The notes under the pieces: model-generated | Told to the model about the DNA's origin: nothing | What the model saw: only the letters and a program-made list of their open reading frames with translations | Database searches by the model: none | In this document: positions 51,601-63,210 of the stretch, piece by piece | Position numbering within the stretch: position 1 is the first letter of the stretch | Layout of the letters: every line of letters starts with the position of its first letter | Program-made: the position numbers and the translations under genes | DNA from: Nepenthes gracilis | Taxonomy: Eukaryota > Streptophyta > Magnoliopsida > Caryophyllales > Nepenthaceae | Direction: 5' to 3' | Length of the DNA: 64,000 bases | NCBI GenBank assembly: GCA_033239525.1 | Contig: BSYO01000038.1 | Location: 9,303,041 to 9,367,040, forward strand

Positions 51601-54600
51601 AAGATAAAGACTATCGGACACTAATCATGAGGATTTGGGACACAATTCAAGAGAGAGGAGTAATCCACTTGAAACACGGCTTGGAGACATTTCTTGATGG
51701 GCAGCTCTAAATGTGTATAGAAAATACACCTTAAAGACTAATAACTGGCTGCAGGAGGAACGCTTCAAGTAGGTCCCCCGGATAGATGATGACAGTGTAC
51801 AAAAAGACACCTCAAAGCTATTAAATGCCGGAAGAACACTTCAAGTAGGTCCGCAACAGTTGACAACAGTGGACTTATAAGGGATCACTTAAGGCATGCC
51901 CAAAATTACCCACATTCAGTCTTTAGACAAGTAATTATTGGAGCCAACATATGAGGCACAAAAGGACAAATGACATCACCAAGAAATGGAGACAGTTCAA
52001 TTGAGCCTAATCTTGATTTCATCTATTGGTTCTACAGAAGAAACTATAACCTAACTGCTTGATATTCACATGTAACACAAAATCCAACTGAAATGAATTC
52101 AACTACAAGGTTTCTAGAACTCTACATAATTAGAATTCATGGCACACTAATAACACAAATACGGTAACGCATACTCATTGATGCCATCAAGTGGTCCACC
52201 AGAATTAACTGTACCTTCTGGATTACTCGACATCCATACATTTGAAGACTAAGTGTGAGCACGTGCCCTGTTAGTTTGCCCGCCAGTTCTCTGATTTGAA
52301 ATGTTGTTCCGTGCTCAAAAAACTGAAGAAAGTAGCAATCAGAAACTGACAAATAAACTAAGCATACACTTCACAGATTTTTATTGAAAATTGGAAACTT
52401 CAGAATCACAGTACTAAGAAAAACATCATGATGAGACGAATTAAGATCAAAAGATACCTTTTGAATGACATAGTTACCAAACACGTCAGTCATCAAGGTC
52501 AGTGCCTGAGGAATAATTTCATGAAAAACCATGTTTTTTTCCTCCATTGTAGCCGTTTCGAGTTTCTGCTGAATAAATCGACTCCCATACTGATCCGCAC
52601 TGCAAAGAATTTCTAAGCACAATTATCAACTATGGAGATGTTGAACATAACATCACTAATTGGAATATCGGCAAATATATATTGATATCGGGTCCCCCAG
52701 AGACCAACATTTCCCGATACCACGATAATATATTGAAATATTATCATATCAATGATATATTGCAATATATTAGTCAATACAACCAATATATTACTCAATA
52801 TGACCCTATCAGCTTTACGATTCTTAAAAAAATTTTTCTTCTAATATATCTAATATCGATATGTATTGTCCGATATCTCTGATACCGATATGACCATAAT
52901 TGATATTGATACCAATACCATTACCGATATCTTCATCCATGCATATCATAATAGGCCAAAATTTCCAAGCCCCTCGAATGTACCTAAACTCAACGACATG
53001 ACCTGCAATTTCAGAAAGCTCAAAACATCTAATTTTATTGCTCTTGAATTCATCAAGTAATGAGGATCCAAAACTTTGGTCCACGGCGCCACCAACATCT
53101 GAGCACCATGTTCCCATGACTCCTGCAGCTAAGCTCCTCATCCCGGAAGGCAAGTGCATATTCCGGTCACCATGGCTCATGGGCCCACCACATGCCACAG
53201 GAGAGTCAGGAATAAGAGAACTCATCAATGGCCTTCCAGTATATCCCATGCCAATCCCAAATGCCTGGTTCCCATAATAACCATGATTCAAGTCCCCAAT
53301 TTTACCAACGTAGGGACCACCCCCTTCTGATTTCTGATGTGACAGCACTGTTCCAAGATAACCTTTCTGAAGTGCAAGTAGATCCATGTAAGAATTACCC
53401 CTTGCAGGGTCATTAATGGCCGCAACCTGTGCTGCTGCATATTCAGGTGATCTTAGGTACTGATGATACAAGGAATCCACAATGGGTAAATGAAGACCAG
53501 TTCCCGCAGAGTGATTCCCAAGTCTACTAAAAGTCTGCAGCTCAGCTGCTGCTGCTGCTGCCATTAGATTCATCCCGGAAGCAAAACCTCCTCCTAATTC
53601 ACTACAATCGATGCTGGCATTTTCTGCTAACAGCGTAAAATTATTGCCGCCTAGCGGGGCAGCCATCATTCTTGCCAATGCTGGGTTTATATTGTGCTCA
53701 CTTAAATTGTAGCTTGGAATAGCTGAACTTGGGCTCCCAACAGCACGATAGTTTGAAGGTAAACTTGCTCCACTAGGCTTACAATGTTTAACCAGTCCAT
53801 CAGGCTGTATGTAGTAATTGTTTCTGTCCACAGAATACCCAATATTTTTACCAACAAAGGAAGATGATGCTTTAGCCAAGTGTGGAATTGAATTTTCATG
53901 ATAGGGCCCAGATTCAGCTGTCTTTAGGTACAAGTTCTGTTTCATATGGTTATGATCATCTTGCAAATTAAAGAGCTTCTTTTTTATATGGTGATCACTG
54001 AAGTGTGACCTCAAATGTTTCTGATCATCTATGCTGTGATCTGCAGAAAGATTCATGCCAGAAAAAGCTGCTACAACATCGGCTGAACTAATTGGACCAT
54101 TGGCATTTCTCTCATCCATGGAGTTACCCCTGCCATCAACTGCTGTTGGAATCCGAGGGCTATGAACTCGAGCTAAAAGTTGAGGGTCAGGCATAGTGCT
54201 CCTCAACGAGGAGGCACCTAAGGCAGAAGCGTAGGATAGAGACGCTGAAGCACTAGTATTTTGGGATGAAGACATGCCATGAACATTTACACTCGTTGAT
54301 AAAGCATCTATGGACGAAATTTCATGCTGCAACTGAGCAACTTGACATTCAGAGGTTGCAATATTCTCATCAAACACATTGCGGCTAGCTGGATGAGAAA
54401 GGCTTCTTGAGATGGATGTTGCATGATTTAAGTCATCCTATCAGTGGGAAAAACATCATAAAGACATTAATTGGTGAAAGTTGCCACATGGATACAACAA
54501 TTTCTTCCAGAAGTTGCCACATTACATAGAACTACTTATAAATATTCACACCTAATGACATAAAAAACAATGAGTTTGCAAAACCAGATTAGATGCCGTA

Positions 54601-56041
54601 GCTTTCATTTTCGATACAATCAACATAATACTACAGCAAGTGGTTCAATCAAAGTTGGTTTTCAACTATCCTACTTGTCTTGCAAGCTCAGCTCCGTAAA
54701 ATGTGACATAAGGCAATCATCCTATCCTATCCAATGAATATCCTGCATTGATTGTATGTTTTTGATATCTAATGAATATCATATGTTTTCTTGAGGGTTT
54801 TAATACCACGTATTGAAGACTCAAATTTACTGGACAGATTTCAACGTTCCTTTGTGTCATGAAATTGAGTATTTTTATCCATGCTTCCATCTAACACGAT
54901 GATATAGAAACCTGACTATGTTCAGCATTAATTGCAATACATATGACAATTTCCAAGGGGAAAAAAAAGGATTCAAATATACACCAAGAAAAAGTTACCA
55001 TGTCACTTACTAACACTATTCACAATAAAACTCTGGAAAAACATCACATCATAATATGACAAACAACCATAACAACACATGGACTTTGAACCTTAGACTA
55101 GTCTACTAAAATCTATTTATTCAGGCATCATCCAAATTCAAGTATGAAAGTTGATTATTCAGCAACAAGGTAAACAAATCCAATATCCAACTTAAAAGAC
55201 TTCCATGATTGTTTAAGCATATCAAAAGGACCTTATTATTTTTCTGTTAACAGAAAGATACAGAGTGGGGAAAAATAGCAGATGGCAACAAATATTTTGC
55301 ATGAACACTCAACTGATTTCAGTATATGCTGAAAGAGAGTAAAAGAAAAAGCCAGAAAATATCAATATCTACTATAATTAATCACTGCACTACAATCAAG
55401 CAAACGATTCAAACATTAAAAAATAAAAAAAAAATCACCTGAATGATCTCAGCAATGCTCTTCTGTCTACCCCCTAATCCTAACCCCGGCAACCCAATAA
55501 GCCCATCGCCACTCCACTCGTGCTGTGCCTTTCTCAAATCATCACCATTCTCTTCCTTCTTCCCATCAAACCCTGACTGCTTAATGAACGACTTTATATC
55601 ACCTCCATCGTCACCTCTACTTATTCTTCGCCTATCCCCAATCCCTCCAAGCACTGAACCAACAGCACCGCCGTTGCTCAACCGCTGCGCGAACCGCCAA
55701 TCCTCCTTCGACAACATAGGAGGTGGCAGCCTCGGATTCAAATTCATATTCGAATAATAGTAATTTGCATACGCCGGATCAGACCTAAGCTCTTCTTCTG
55801 ACATTTGAAGTTTGTTAGCACCACTGGGCGATGCCCAAACGTCGAAGGGGTGGTTTAATGAACCTCCTAAAGCACTCATCGAACTGTCGACGATTGGCGG
55901 TGCCGAACCACTTCTAAAGATATCCAAGCTTCCCTCTTTCTCATTAGCTTCTTGTCTTCGTTGCTCTTTGAGTAATAAGCTCAAATCTTTCCGTAACTCT
56001 TCGCCGCAATCGATTGATCGCACTCCAAAATCGGACTCCAT
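42612..56041 (-). CDS. Pumilio/PUF RNA-binding protein, nine exons, complete
   Basis: Exons: 56,041-55,439; 54,437-52,984; 52,599-52,458; 52,322-52,215; 51,368-51,156; 50,771-50,661; 48,045-47,851; 44,141-43,967; 42,658-42,612. This totals 3,048 nt: 1,015 codons plus TAG, every junction in frame. The start MESDFGVRS is the first ATG after an in-frame TAA. Residues 1-~660 are the low-complexity N-terminus typical of plant Pumilios, with an [12 protein letters not shown] tract. The PUM homology domain starts at LLDEFKSNK (~661) and has eight repeats with RNA-contact residues SRxxQ (692-696), NYxxQ (728-732), CRxxQ (764-768), NHxxQ (800-804), CRxxQ (836-840), NYxxQ (873-877), SNxxE (909-913) and NYxxQ (951-955). 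By the PUF code this reads UGUANAUA. Such proteins bind mRNA 3' UTRs in the cytoplasm and repress translation or promote decay. The C-terminus is [15 protein letters not shown]. No disabling change seen. Confidence 0.96.
43330..43955. repeat. Three tandem units (~222-240 bp) in the last Pumilio intron
   Basis: Anchors TTCCAAGATC/TTCCAAGCTT at 43,398, 43,620 and 43,860, each followed by a G-rich patch, a TCTC(C/A)T..GAAAA stretch, CAATCTCAAT/CAATCACAAC and a T/A-rich end. A partial fourth copy may precede them (43,200-43,320, CATCTCCCAAATTCAACCGTTCATT). The last unit ends ~12 bp from the exon 8 donor. Confidence 0.78.
45679..46139. repeat. Tourist-like MITE in Pumilio intron 7
   Basis: Starts GGGTCCTTTGGATTACGG and ends CCAACCAAATAGGGCA, an imperfect inverted repeat of the CCnTTTGGnTT type. 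It is flanked by TAA on both sides (45,676-45,678 and 46,140-46,142), as expected for PIF/Harbinger-type MITEs. Subterminal GGAATTGGAATTTGAATTTGAA and its complement strengthen the fold. Confidence 0.65.
46438..46560. repeat. 62-bp tandem duplication in Pumilio intron 7
   Basis: Two units share AAGAACACCAGTATGAGACA and CTTTCAACA(G/A)GAGCAATACTAATA with very few differences, so the duplication is recent relative to nearby repeats. Confidence 0.85.
47461..47728 (+). repeat. GATAT-family MITE, copy J, in Pumilio intron 7
   Basis: Left end GATGAAAATATTGGCCAATA, right end AATATTTTCATCC, the best-kept inverted ends in the family. It lies ~120 bp below the exon 7 donor (47,850). Confidence 0.82.
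48046..50660. other. Pumilio intron 6 (2.6 kb)
   Basis: No gene inside. 48,730-49,790 is less AT-rich than its surroundings and may be a decayed retroelement or LTR (GTTTGGGGGAGACTCAG near 49,452, TGACACTTGGCA near 49,681), but I found no paired LTR, PBS or protein trace. Confidence 0.5.
50843..51083 (+). repeat. GATAT-family MITE, copy K, in Pumilio intron 5
   Basis: Left ACAAATATATCTGCCGATTTATATCG, right GATATTTTTATCCATG, with TCAGCTTATAATTCTCAAA in the body. It makes up ~240 of the 384 bases of this intron. Confidence 0.82.
51369..52214. other. Pumilio intron 4 (846 bp)
   Basis: Contains a plus-strand open frame (51,447-51,710) with no recognisable family. A short direct repeat, AACGCTTCAAGTAGGTCC / AACACTTCAAGTAGGTCC, lies near 51,759 and 51,835. 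Nothing else supported. Confidence 0.5.
52661..52940 (+). repeat. GATAT-family MITE, copy L, in Pumilio intron 2
   Basis: Left GGAATATCGGCAAATATATATTGATATC, right GATATCTTCATCCATGC, with ATATCTAATATCGATATG in the body. It makes up ~280 of the 384 bases of this intron, leaving 43 bp to the donor and 60 bp to the acceptor. Confidence 0.82.
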
Positions 56042-56490
56042 CTTCAAATTAGCTCCCCCCGTACGAATCACACCATATAAATGAAAAACAAAATAGCTTC
56101 CATAAAAAATAATCAAAACGAAGCTCCTTTAGCTCAAGATATCTGAAAGCTGAGCTCAAATATTCAAACTTTTCGCTCAGGATTGAAATTTCAGCTGATT
56201 AAATAAAGAATAAATGGAAACTTTGTTAGTGTTAGCAGTCAAAAAATAGTTTATTTTTCCATTAAAACTTCACAACCAAAATCCATGTAATGCAGTAGAA
56301 GAAAGAAGAATCCACAGTGAGCTTTCAGTTGAGTCATCGATATAGGGATCGATGATCGCGAAGTATGTCCGCCATTTTTATGCGACCGAAGGGGAGAGAG
56401 AAGGAGAGCCTGAGGAGGAGGAGAGAGACAGAGTGAGTGAGTGAGTGAGTGAAGCATGAGAAAGAGAATGATAAGCACGAGCGGAAAAGA
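56042..56490 (-). other. 5' leader of the Pumilio gene, with upstream ORFs
   Basis: On the minus strand the leader carries a (TCAC)n tract (plus GTGA repeats, ~56,432-56,453), CT-rich DNA, and upstream ATGs, including a 13-codon frame MADILRDHRSLYR ending TGA before the main ATG. An in-frame TAA at about 56,131 excludes an N-terminal extension. The transcription start and any leader intron are not determinable. Confidence 0.5.
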
Positions 56491-56554
56491 GATCTGGACC
56501 GTTGGGTTGTGGCGAAGATTGAATCTTGTGGGAATTGGCTCTTACAGTAGCCAG

Positions 56555-56563
56555 TTAGGGTTT
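56555..56563 (-). promoter_or_regulatory. Telo-box (AAACCCTAA) upstream of Pumilio
   Basis: The plus strand reads TTAGGGTTT. The telo-box is a known plant promoter motif, frequent near the transcription start of growth- and translation-related genes. It lies ~515 bp above the ATG, where the promoter should be. The functional role is inferred. Confidence 0.45.
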
Positions 56564-57111
56564 TTCATTTCAGAAGATTAAATGCAGGAATTAATATATT
56601 TTTTTGGATATTTTTAATTAATATATTCTTTTATTATCATTATTTATTTAAATTTATTTAGTATATAATTTTTATGGGCAAGGTCACATATTATGATCGG
56701 ATTCAAAATCCTAAAGTCAATATGAAGATTCTTAGATTAAATAAAAGTTTTGTTTAACGAGTACTCTTATGATTCGGGGGTCATATATATACTAAAAAAT
56801 ATATTTTGTATAAATAAAAATAATAAGAATCGGACCGACCCAAATTCAGTACATAAAATAATAGGAGGTCCAAATAATGACAGCCCAATAGAAGATACTT
56901 CTGAACTTATGAAACAAATAGGATAACGATTAAACCAAATGACGTGACCCACAACGCCAAGTATTGAAGGGTTATAATGAAACATAAAATGCACTGCTTC
57001 ATGCGGTGGTTGCGGTGATCCCAACAGTTAGAAGCCAAATGGTCAGGTATTGATTGAAGGCACATATAAATAAGTATTGAAGAGTTATAATGAAAACGCA
57101 TGTTTGTAAAA

Positions 57112-57760
57112 TGCAATTCTTCCCCTCGACTGCGGAGACAAATTCAAATGACAAAAGGAGGAAAAAAGACACTCCAACGGTCGAGTGTACATAACGAAGT
57201 ATTACTCTCCAAACAAACATTTATCCTCATTTACCTTACATCCTTACATATTTCTCTTCTGAGTAGAAAAAATATCTAATTTGAATATCAAAGAATATAT
57301 CGAGGAGCAAGTCTCATATTCTTCTTATTATATAAATAAGTTCTGAATTGAACCCATTTTTATCACCAAATGTTAAACTTTCTAATTCATCTTTCAGTGG
57401 GCCCCGATAGAGGCCCAAAAACACGGCCCGGGAGAAAGGCCCAAATAAGAGGCCAGAGATACTTTCACAAGCTAAGGAAATCGATTGAGAGTCCAGAGTC
57501 TTAGAACCAGAGGCCGGGAAAGACCAATTTTCCCAAACGGCCCTTTATCTATAAAACTACAATTCTTCCCTGAATGAAAGAGGAGACAAATTTAAATGAC
57601 AAAAGGAGGAAAAAAGACACTCCAACGGTCGAGTGTACATAACGGAGTATTACTCTCCAAACAAACATTTATCCTCATTTACCTTACATCCTTACATATT
57701 TTCTCCCAAATTACCCGTTTTCCAAAAAATATCTCGATCTGAATATCAAAGAATAGACCA
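57112..57760. repeat. Direct repeat upstream of the Pumilio gene (~450-bp spacing)
   Basis: GAGACAAATT(C/T)AAATGACAAAAGGAGG and CACTCCAACGGTCGAGTGTACATAACG occur from 57,135 and again from 57,583, followed in both by CAAACAAACATTTATCCTCATTTACC and later by AATATCAAAGAATA. The intervening part (57,390-57,560) is GC-richer with several GGCCC/GGGCC words. Confidence 0.8.
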
Positions 57761-59390
57761 AGACTCCAACTGAAACACTCTCTCTCCCAGACTAATTCTT
57801 TTTAAAAGGAGTAAAAGGCTCTTATTTGTCTTAAGAGAGAAACACTTATGAAAGGCGGGAATGGATCCAAATTTTAAATTACAAATAGATTGAACCCATT
57901 TTTATTCAAGAGGAGGTTTTTCCGTAAAAAAATCCGGTCTCAAATCTCGTGTCCAACACCTCAAATACTTGTGTTGCTAATTATCAACGAGCCCATACAA
58001 TAATTTAAATTTTTAAAATACATCAAATATATTTTTAATCTCATTATTGAATAAAAGTTTGATAATAAAGATTGAAAGATTAAAAAAAATTATCTTTATA
58101 GTATTTTTTATAATGGAGATTGGAAGATATATAATATTCGTATAGATTTATTTATAACATTAACATTTATTGAATATTTAACCCAATAGTATAAAAATTT
58201 TTTAAAAAAATATTTTATATAATTTTTTAGTTTTAAATCTCATCTATTAATCTTTTTTATTAAATAAATCAGAAGAAGATGTATTTAGTGCATATCTTTA
58301 AGGAGATACATCCATCCTAAGTTCATATTATTTAGTTATTATTAAGATATTTTTGATGACATGTGTCATATATTTATTAAAATCAAGGGGCATATATAGA
58401 CAGAGAGATGGATGGATATTATGTTATGAGAAATAATACTCATATACCAATATATAATCTTTTTATATTTATATTTTTATGTATATGTGAAAAGGATAAG
58501 GCCTTTTAATTTTCTTATTTATATATTTTTTAAAAAAAAATTTTCTATCTTTATATAAAAAGATTATATAAAAATTATAAGAAGGTTATATAAGTAAAAA
58601 GGTATCATATTTGTTGGGTATAATTTAAGATAAAATCGATCGATTTACTGATTTATAAGCCCCCTGTATAAAAAAACTCATGAATAAAGATGATCAACTG
58701 AATTGTTAGATCCGTATCAAAAAGGAATCTGACCAAATAGCTTAACTATCGAATATTCGAATAGTCTTACCGTTGGTAATATTAAATATCGAGGTACTGA
58801 GTGGCCGGTTAGTTAATACATTTGAACTGTTAATCTTGACAAATGATTACATAAATTAATTGATGAATAATTAGGTCAAGTAAATAGTTAATATGCTTAC
58901 CAAATATGCATTAAATTTAGAATTTATATAATGGTTAGATCATTCAATTCTTAATTAATATAACTCCTCAATTAATGAACAATCGTATTTTTTGAAAAAA
59001 GTTTGTTAATTAATAATAAAGCTATAAATGTGACAATTTTTCTTGAAAAAGAAAAGATAAGAAAAATTAGCAAAGAAGTAAGTACAAAATTTTAACAATT
59101 TATATATTTGCAAATTCCAAAAATCTTAAGAAAAACACTCTAAATTCTCCATAGTCTTTCATATTTTCATCATCTTAATATCTATCAATTTCAAATAAAG
59201 ATTTTTAACTTTAACGTTAAAAAATATTTTGGGAGCAAGTTTTATATCTTTTGACATCTTATTAGTGATATATGGAATCTAAATTTAAAATTTTAAAATT
59301 TTAATCTAACTCTATTCGAACAACAATTTAGACCCGTGATACGTATTATTGGCACCATTTGTGAGAGTGTGGTTAACCTTGTTACTTGAT
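57761..59390. other. AT-rich spacer without recognisable gene
   Basis: Long A/T runs and no conserved frame. AT content is highest between ~58,020 and 58,620. Confidence 0.5.
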
Positions 59391-61890
59391 CAGGATCACA
59401 CCAATCGGAGAACATCCTTCTTCATCACCAAAGGAAAAAATGTGAACACGAGAATATAAAGACAATTAAATCTACCATCAAAAGATGTCTCATCTTGTGG
59501 CTTCATTTTGGAGGAGGAAGCCACGGAGATGCTCACCTGTCTTTCAATCCTAACATTGGAGGTACAGCTGCCCCAAATAAGCAACATATCAAAGATACTA
59601 AAATTCTTATATGACAAAATCTAGAATCAAATTCATAAGGTAGAAGTCTTTGTCTCACAAGCATTAACCTTAAGAAGGAGATCGACAAAAAAGAAAATCA
59701 TCTTGAAGGGAGTTCACCCGTTGTCAAAGATTATAGAGGCTCATGAGGCACCCATCCACTTTATATCATCTCAATCAAAGGAAACTTAAACTTCAAAGTT
59801 GGGGAAGAAAGTCCTAAGTAACGAAATCCACAGAATATCTAAAATTTATATCGCCTATCAAACTAAGAGAAAGGTCTTACAGCAGTATGCTCAAAACCCT
59901 TCTAATTAAATAGATACTTGACATATCCACTAATCCTTCAAAGTTAAACAAATAATTGCTTCCATGACATTTCCATTAATCATAAATACCACTAGAGTTG
60001 AGGATATTCCTTTTTCCCCCGAATATAAAGAGCTCTAAATCATTTACTAGAGAAATGGAAGTATAGATCCAATGGATCATCTTAATCACTTTCAGACATT
60101 GTTCGACCTCAAAAATCTAGAGGATGCATTACGTACATTTAACTTTAAAGGGAAATGCAAAAATTTGGTTTTGCATGAGTAGAAGATCTTTTTGATGCCA
60201 TTTCTATTGAATTCATCTCCAATAATATAACACCATATAATCTCTTATCAAAAGCATTTAATCATCTTATTTTATTGATGAGATAAAATTGAATACTTTA
60301 ATGGTTACGATACAATCAAGTGACTTTTTTAAATATTTAGTTTAACATGACCAAAATGTATTTTTGGAGACAAAAGCCATAATTATAGTAAATGTGAATT
60401 TTGGTGGAGAGAAGAAAAAAAACAACAATAACTACTTTGCGGGATCATAAGAAGCAATGGAATCTTAAGGAATATTCTTTATTTCAATATAATCATTTTT
60501 AAATTCTACCATTGATTTTAAGGTATAGCACTAAAGACTTTCAGAAGAGATTGAACCCCTGTTTTAAAAAAGAATATCAAAAATGAAATCATTAGATGAC
60601 AATGAGACCATTATACAAACTCAATAACAAATCGATCTAAGCAAAGGGAATAGTATATCTAAAAGTTATACTAGAAAAATATCTCTTCTCAAAATCTTCT
60701 TATTGTATCTTTTTGGGACGTTAACTTCCTAATTGCGAAATCTTTATTCCAATTAATTTATAATGCTATATGAAACCATTAGGCTAAAACTGTGCTAAAT
60801 AAAGGGAATAGTATTTCTAAAAGTTATACTAGAAAAATATCCCAAAATGACTTTCAATCCCACACTTTAAAATGATATTTTTAACTAAGTGTGCATAGGT
60901 GTGGGATTAAATCCCCACCTTAAGATGATAATTTTAACCAGGTGTGGGATTAAGGAGCTCATGGAGATTAAGTCACTGAACGGAGTTTCTACTTGATGTA
61001 AATCATCGACCTAACTCTTCCACAACCAATTGAGGAATTTGATCATCAGTAAGAAACCTCTATTAAACAAACTTAGCCTAGAGAGTTATGTCTACAAATT
61101 TCTTTGATATCGGTGAACTTAAATAAGTATATGCAGATTGGTTTTTCATTAACCTAAGATTTGAAACAAACATTAATGGATTTTACAAAACAATGCGCAT
61201 GTTTTTGCCTAGACTTCAATGGACAAGCTAAGCATTATGACGGAAATGATAGTTCACAAGTTAAACCTCACACTCGGACACAAGGCAATTAGAGAAAATA
61301 AACAAAATTATTTATGAAAAAACTCATAACAATGTGTGAAACGATCAAGAAACTAACTGATGTTGAATTTATTTGGGAAGTAAACTATCCAGATGGGCTA
61401 TCCAATATAGTCATCGTGAAAAATAGTAACGAAAAATAAAGGATGTGTGTTGACTTGATGTGTGAATAAACCATATCTGAAAGATATTTTTGCTCCCGAG
61501 GATCGATTAACTAGTGGATTTAACATCAAGACACTATCAAATAAGCTTTATTAATACTTACTTTATGTACAATCAGATCCGAATGAATCCAAAAAATAGA
61601 AGATGATCTCATTCATAACTTACTGGAAAACCAACTACTATAAAGTAATGCATATGGTTTGAAGAATACTATAGCTACATATTAAAAGCTCGTAAATAAA
61701 ATATTTGAGCAATAAATATGAAAAAATATGAAGGTATAAATGGATAACATAGTTGTTAAAAGCATACTTGCTAATGATTACATTAACGGTCTTGCTGAGA
61801 TATTTGAGGTACTCAAAATATACCGAACAAAGTTAAACCTAATCAAATGTGTCTTCAAGGTAACTTTTCATAAGTTTTTGGGATTCATTA
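59391..61890 (+). mobile_element. Second decayed Ty3/gypsy (Tat-like) element, cut at its RT
   Basis: A gag-like block at ~60,075-60,360 (DHLNHFQTLFDLKNLEDALR) is followed after poorly conserved DNA by RT: VEFIWEVNYPDGLSNIVIVK (61,363-61,425), RMCVDLM (~61,440), YGLKNTIATY-KLVNKIFEQ (~61,653-61,712), MDNIVVKS at the YVDD position (~61,740-61,765) and KLNLIKCVFKV...FHKFLGFI (~61,830-61,888). Many stops and a lost YVDD mean it is dead. The RT frame stops abruptly at 61,890, where an LTR-like sequence begins. Confidence 0.75.
60643..60840. repeat. Short direct repeat in the second Tat-like element
   Basis: AAAGGGAATAGTAT(A/T)TCTAAAAG and TTATACTAGAAAAATATC occur at ~60,643-60,685 and ~60,801-60,843. 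Just downstream GGTGTGGGATTAA is repeated (~60,899 and ~60,941). Confidence 0.75.
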
Positions 61891-62682
61891 TGTGAGATCC
61901 TAATCTCGAAACTTGATAATTATGAAGTTATTAAATAGATGATGATTATGATTAGGTTTAAAAATAAAGGATAAATGTGTACCAAAATAAAATGAGCAAA
62001 GAGTGAAGAAAAAGGGGACCAGTGCTCGATGACCACTCGAGCACCGGTGAGGCGCGATTTTATGAACACGACCGCCTGATGGCTGCCCGAGGCGAGACGA
62101 GGGCGAAAAAATGCTAGAGCTGGCGCTCGAGCACCGCTCAACTGGCACTCAAGCGCCAATCATGTGACCCGCACGTGATCCATTTTCTCTGCGTTTTAAA
62201 ACGGGAATTGGAGGAGAGAGAGGGACCAGCCTCGACCAAAACCGAAGCAGAACAAAAGAGAAGGAAGAGGAAGGAGAGGGGAAAGGGAAGAAAGAGGAAG
62301 AAATCTTCCAAACCACTCTAATCAAAGTAAGAATAATGGTAAAGTAGACTAAGGCAAGTGTACCCCAGACGTTACCCTCTATTTTTACTGCTTTTTTGTA
62401 TCCTTAAAAATGTATTTATACTCTAAATTACTATTTCTCTTTATTTAATGCATACGAAGCATATTTCTATAAATCGATCGAATAGATTTTAAGTTTATCT
62501 GTATATATCGCAATACATGGCTTCAGTTTCATGACTATACATCGTAGGGTGTCCGATTATGGTCCAAAAGCTCTATGCGAAACCTTAGGTCTTAATTTGG
62601 AGGTTTTATGTATAAGTTTCCTGAATTTTGAGATGTAACTGTGATTCTATAATATGATAAGGATTATAAGGTAATCTTAATA

Positions 62683-62847
62683 TGAAAAGTCCCACAAAAA
62701 TATATTGTAGAACTTCTGAGATGTTCTGAAGCTATTTGAAGGATCTTCGATTAAGGTTTAGTCTGAAAAGTCCCACAATAATATATTGTAGAACTTCTGA
62801 GATATTCTGAAACTATTTGAAGGATCTCTAATTAAGGTTTAGTCTAA
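62683..62847. repeat. 82-bp tandem repeat (two units)
   Basis: Units from 62,683 and 62,765 share GAAAAGTCCCACAA, ATATATTGTAGAACTTCTGA and TTTGAAGGATCT..(G/A)ATTAAGGTTTAGTCT. Confidence 0.85.
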
Positions 62848-63210
62848 AAAATCTCATAGAAATGCAATCGTTAATCTTCGATTTTATTTGAAGGGTTACC
62901 ATCAAAGTTTTATGTATAAGTTAAAGGTTAAAGAATAAGAACAAATATATGAATCCTAAAACGGAAATACTAATTGGAGATTTGATGAAATTTATTTGAC
63001 AAATCGCACTTAAGAAATTAATCTGAAACTGTATCATTAAGTCATAAAGAAACTCTGAAACTGATTAAAGGTTTAATCGTATGAATTGGAAATATTTTAG
63101 TGGTCAGGAGAATTATAGTTAAGGAAATAAGGATACGAATGTCCTCCGTTAAGTAAATCAAGATCCTCATCATTAGGTTTAGTCTAAAAGGTATCCCACA
63201 ATTGAAATAT

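Noticed and set aside
52824..52983. Extension of the large Pumilio frame past EF into [10 protein letters not shown]
   Set aside because: This is intron 2 and MITE read-through. The AG|GTACAT donor at 52,984/52,983 and the family sequence SADQYGSRF in exon 3 show the real junction.
53038..54170. Additional small ORFs on both strands over Pumilio exon 2
   Set aside because: Shadows of the real minus-strand reading frame, which matches the Pumilio N-terminus continuously.
56042..56116. 25-residue N-terminal extension of Pumilio (IIFYGSYFVFHLYG...)
   Set aside because: It has no ATG, only a TTG, and lies after an in-frame TAA; the MESDFGVRS start fits plant Pumilios.
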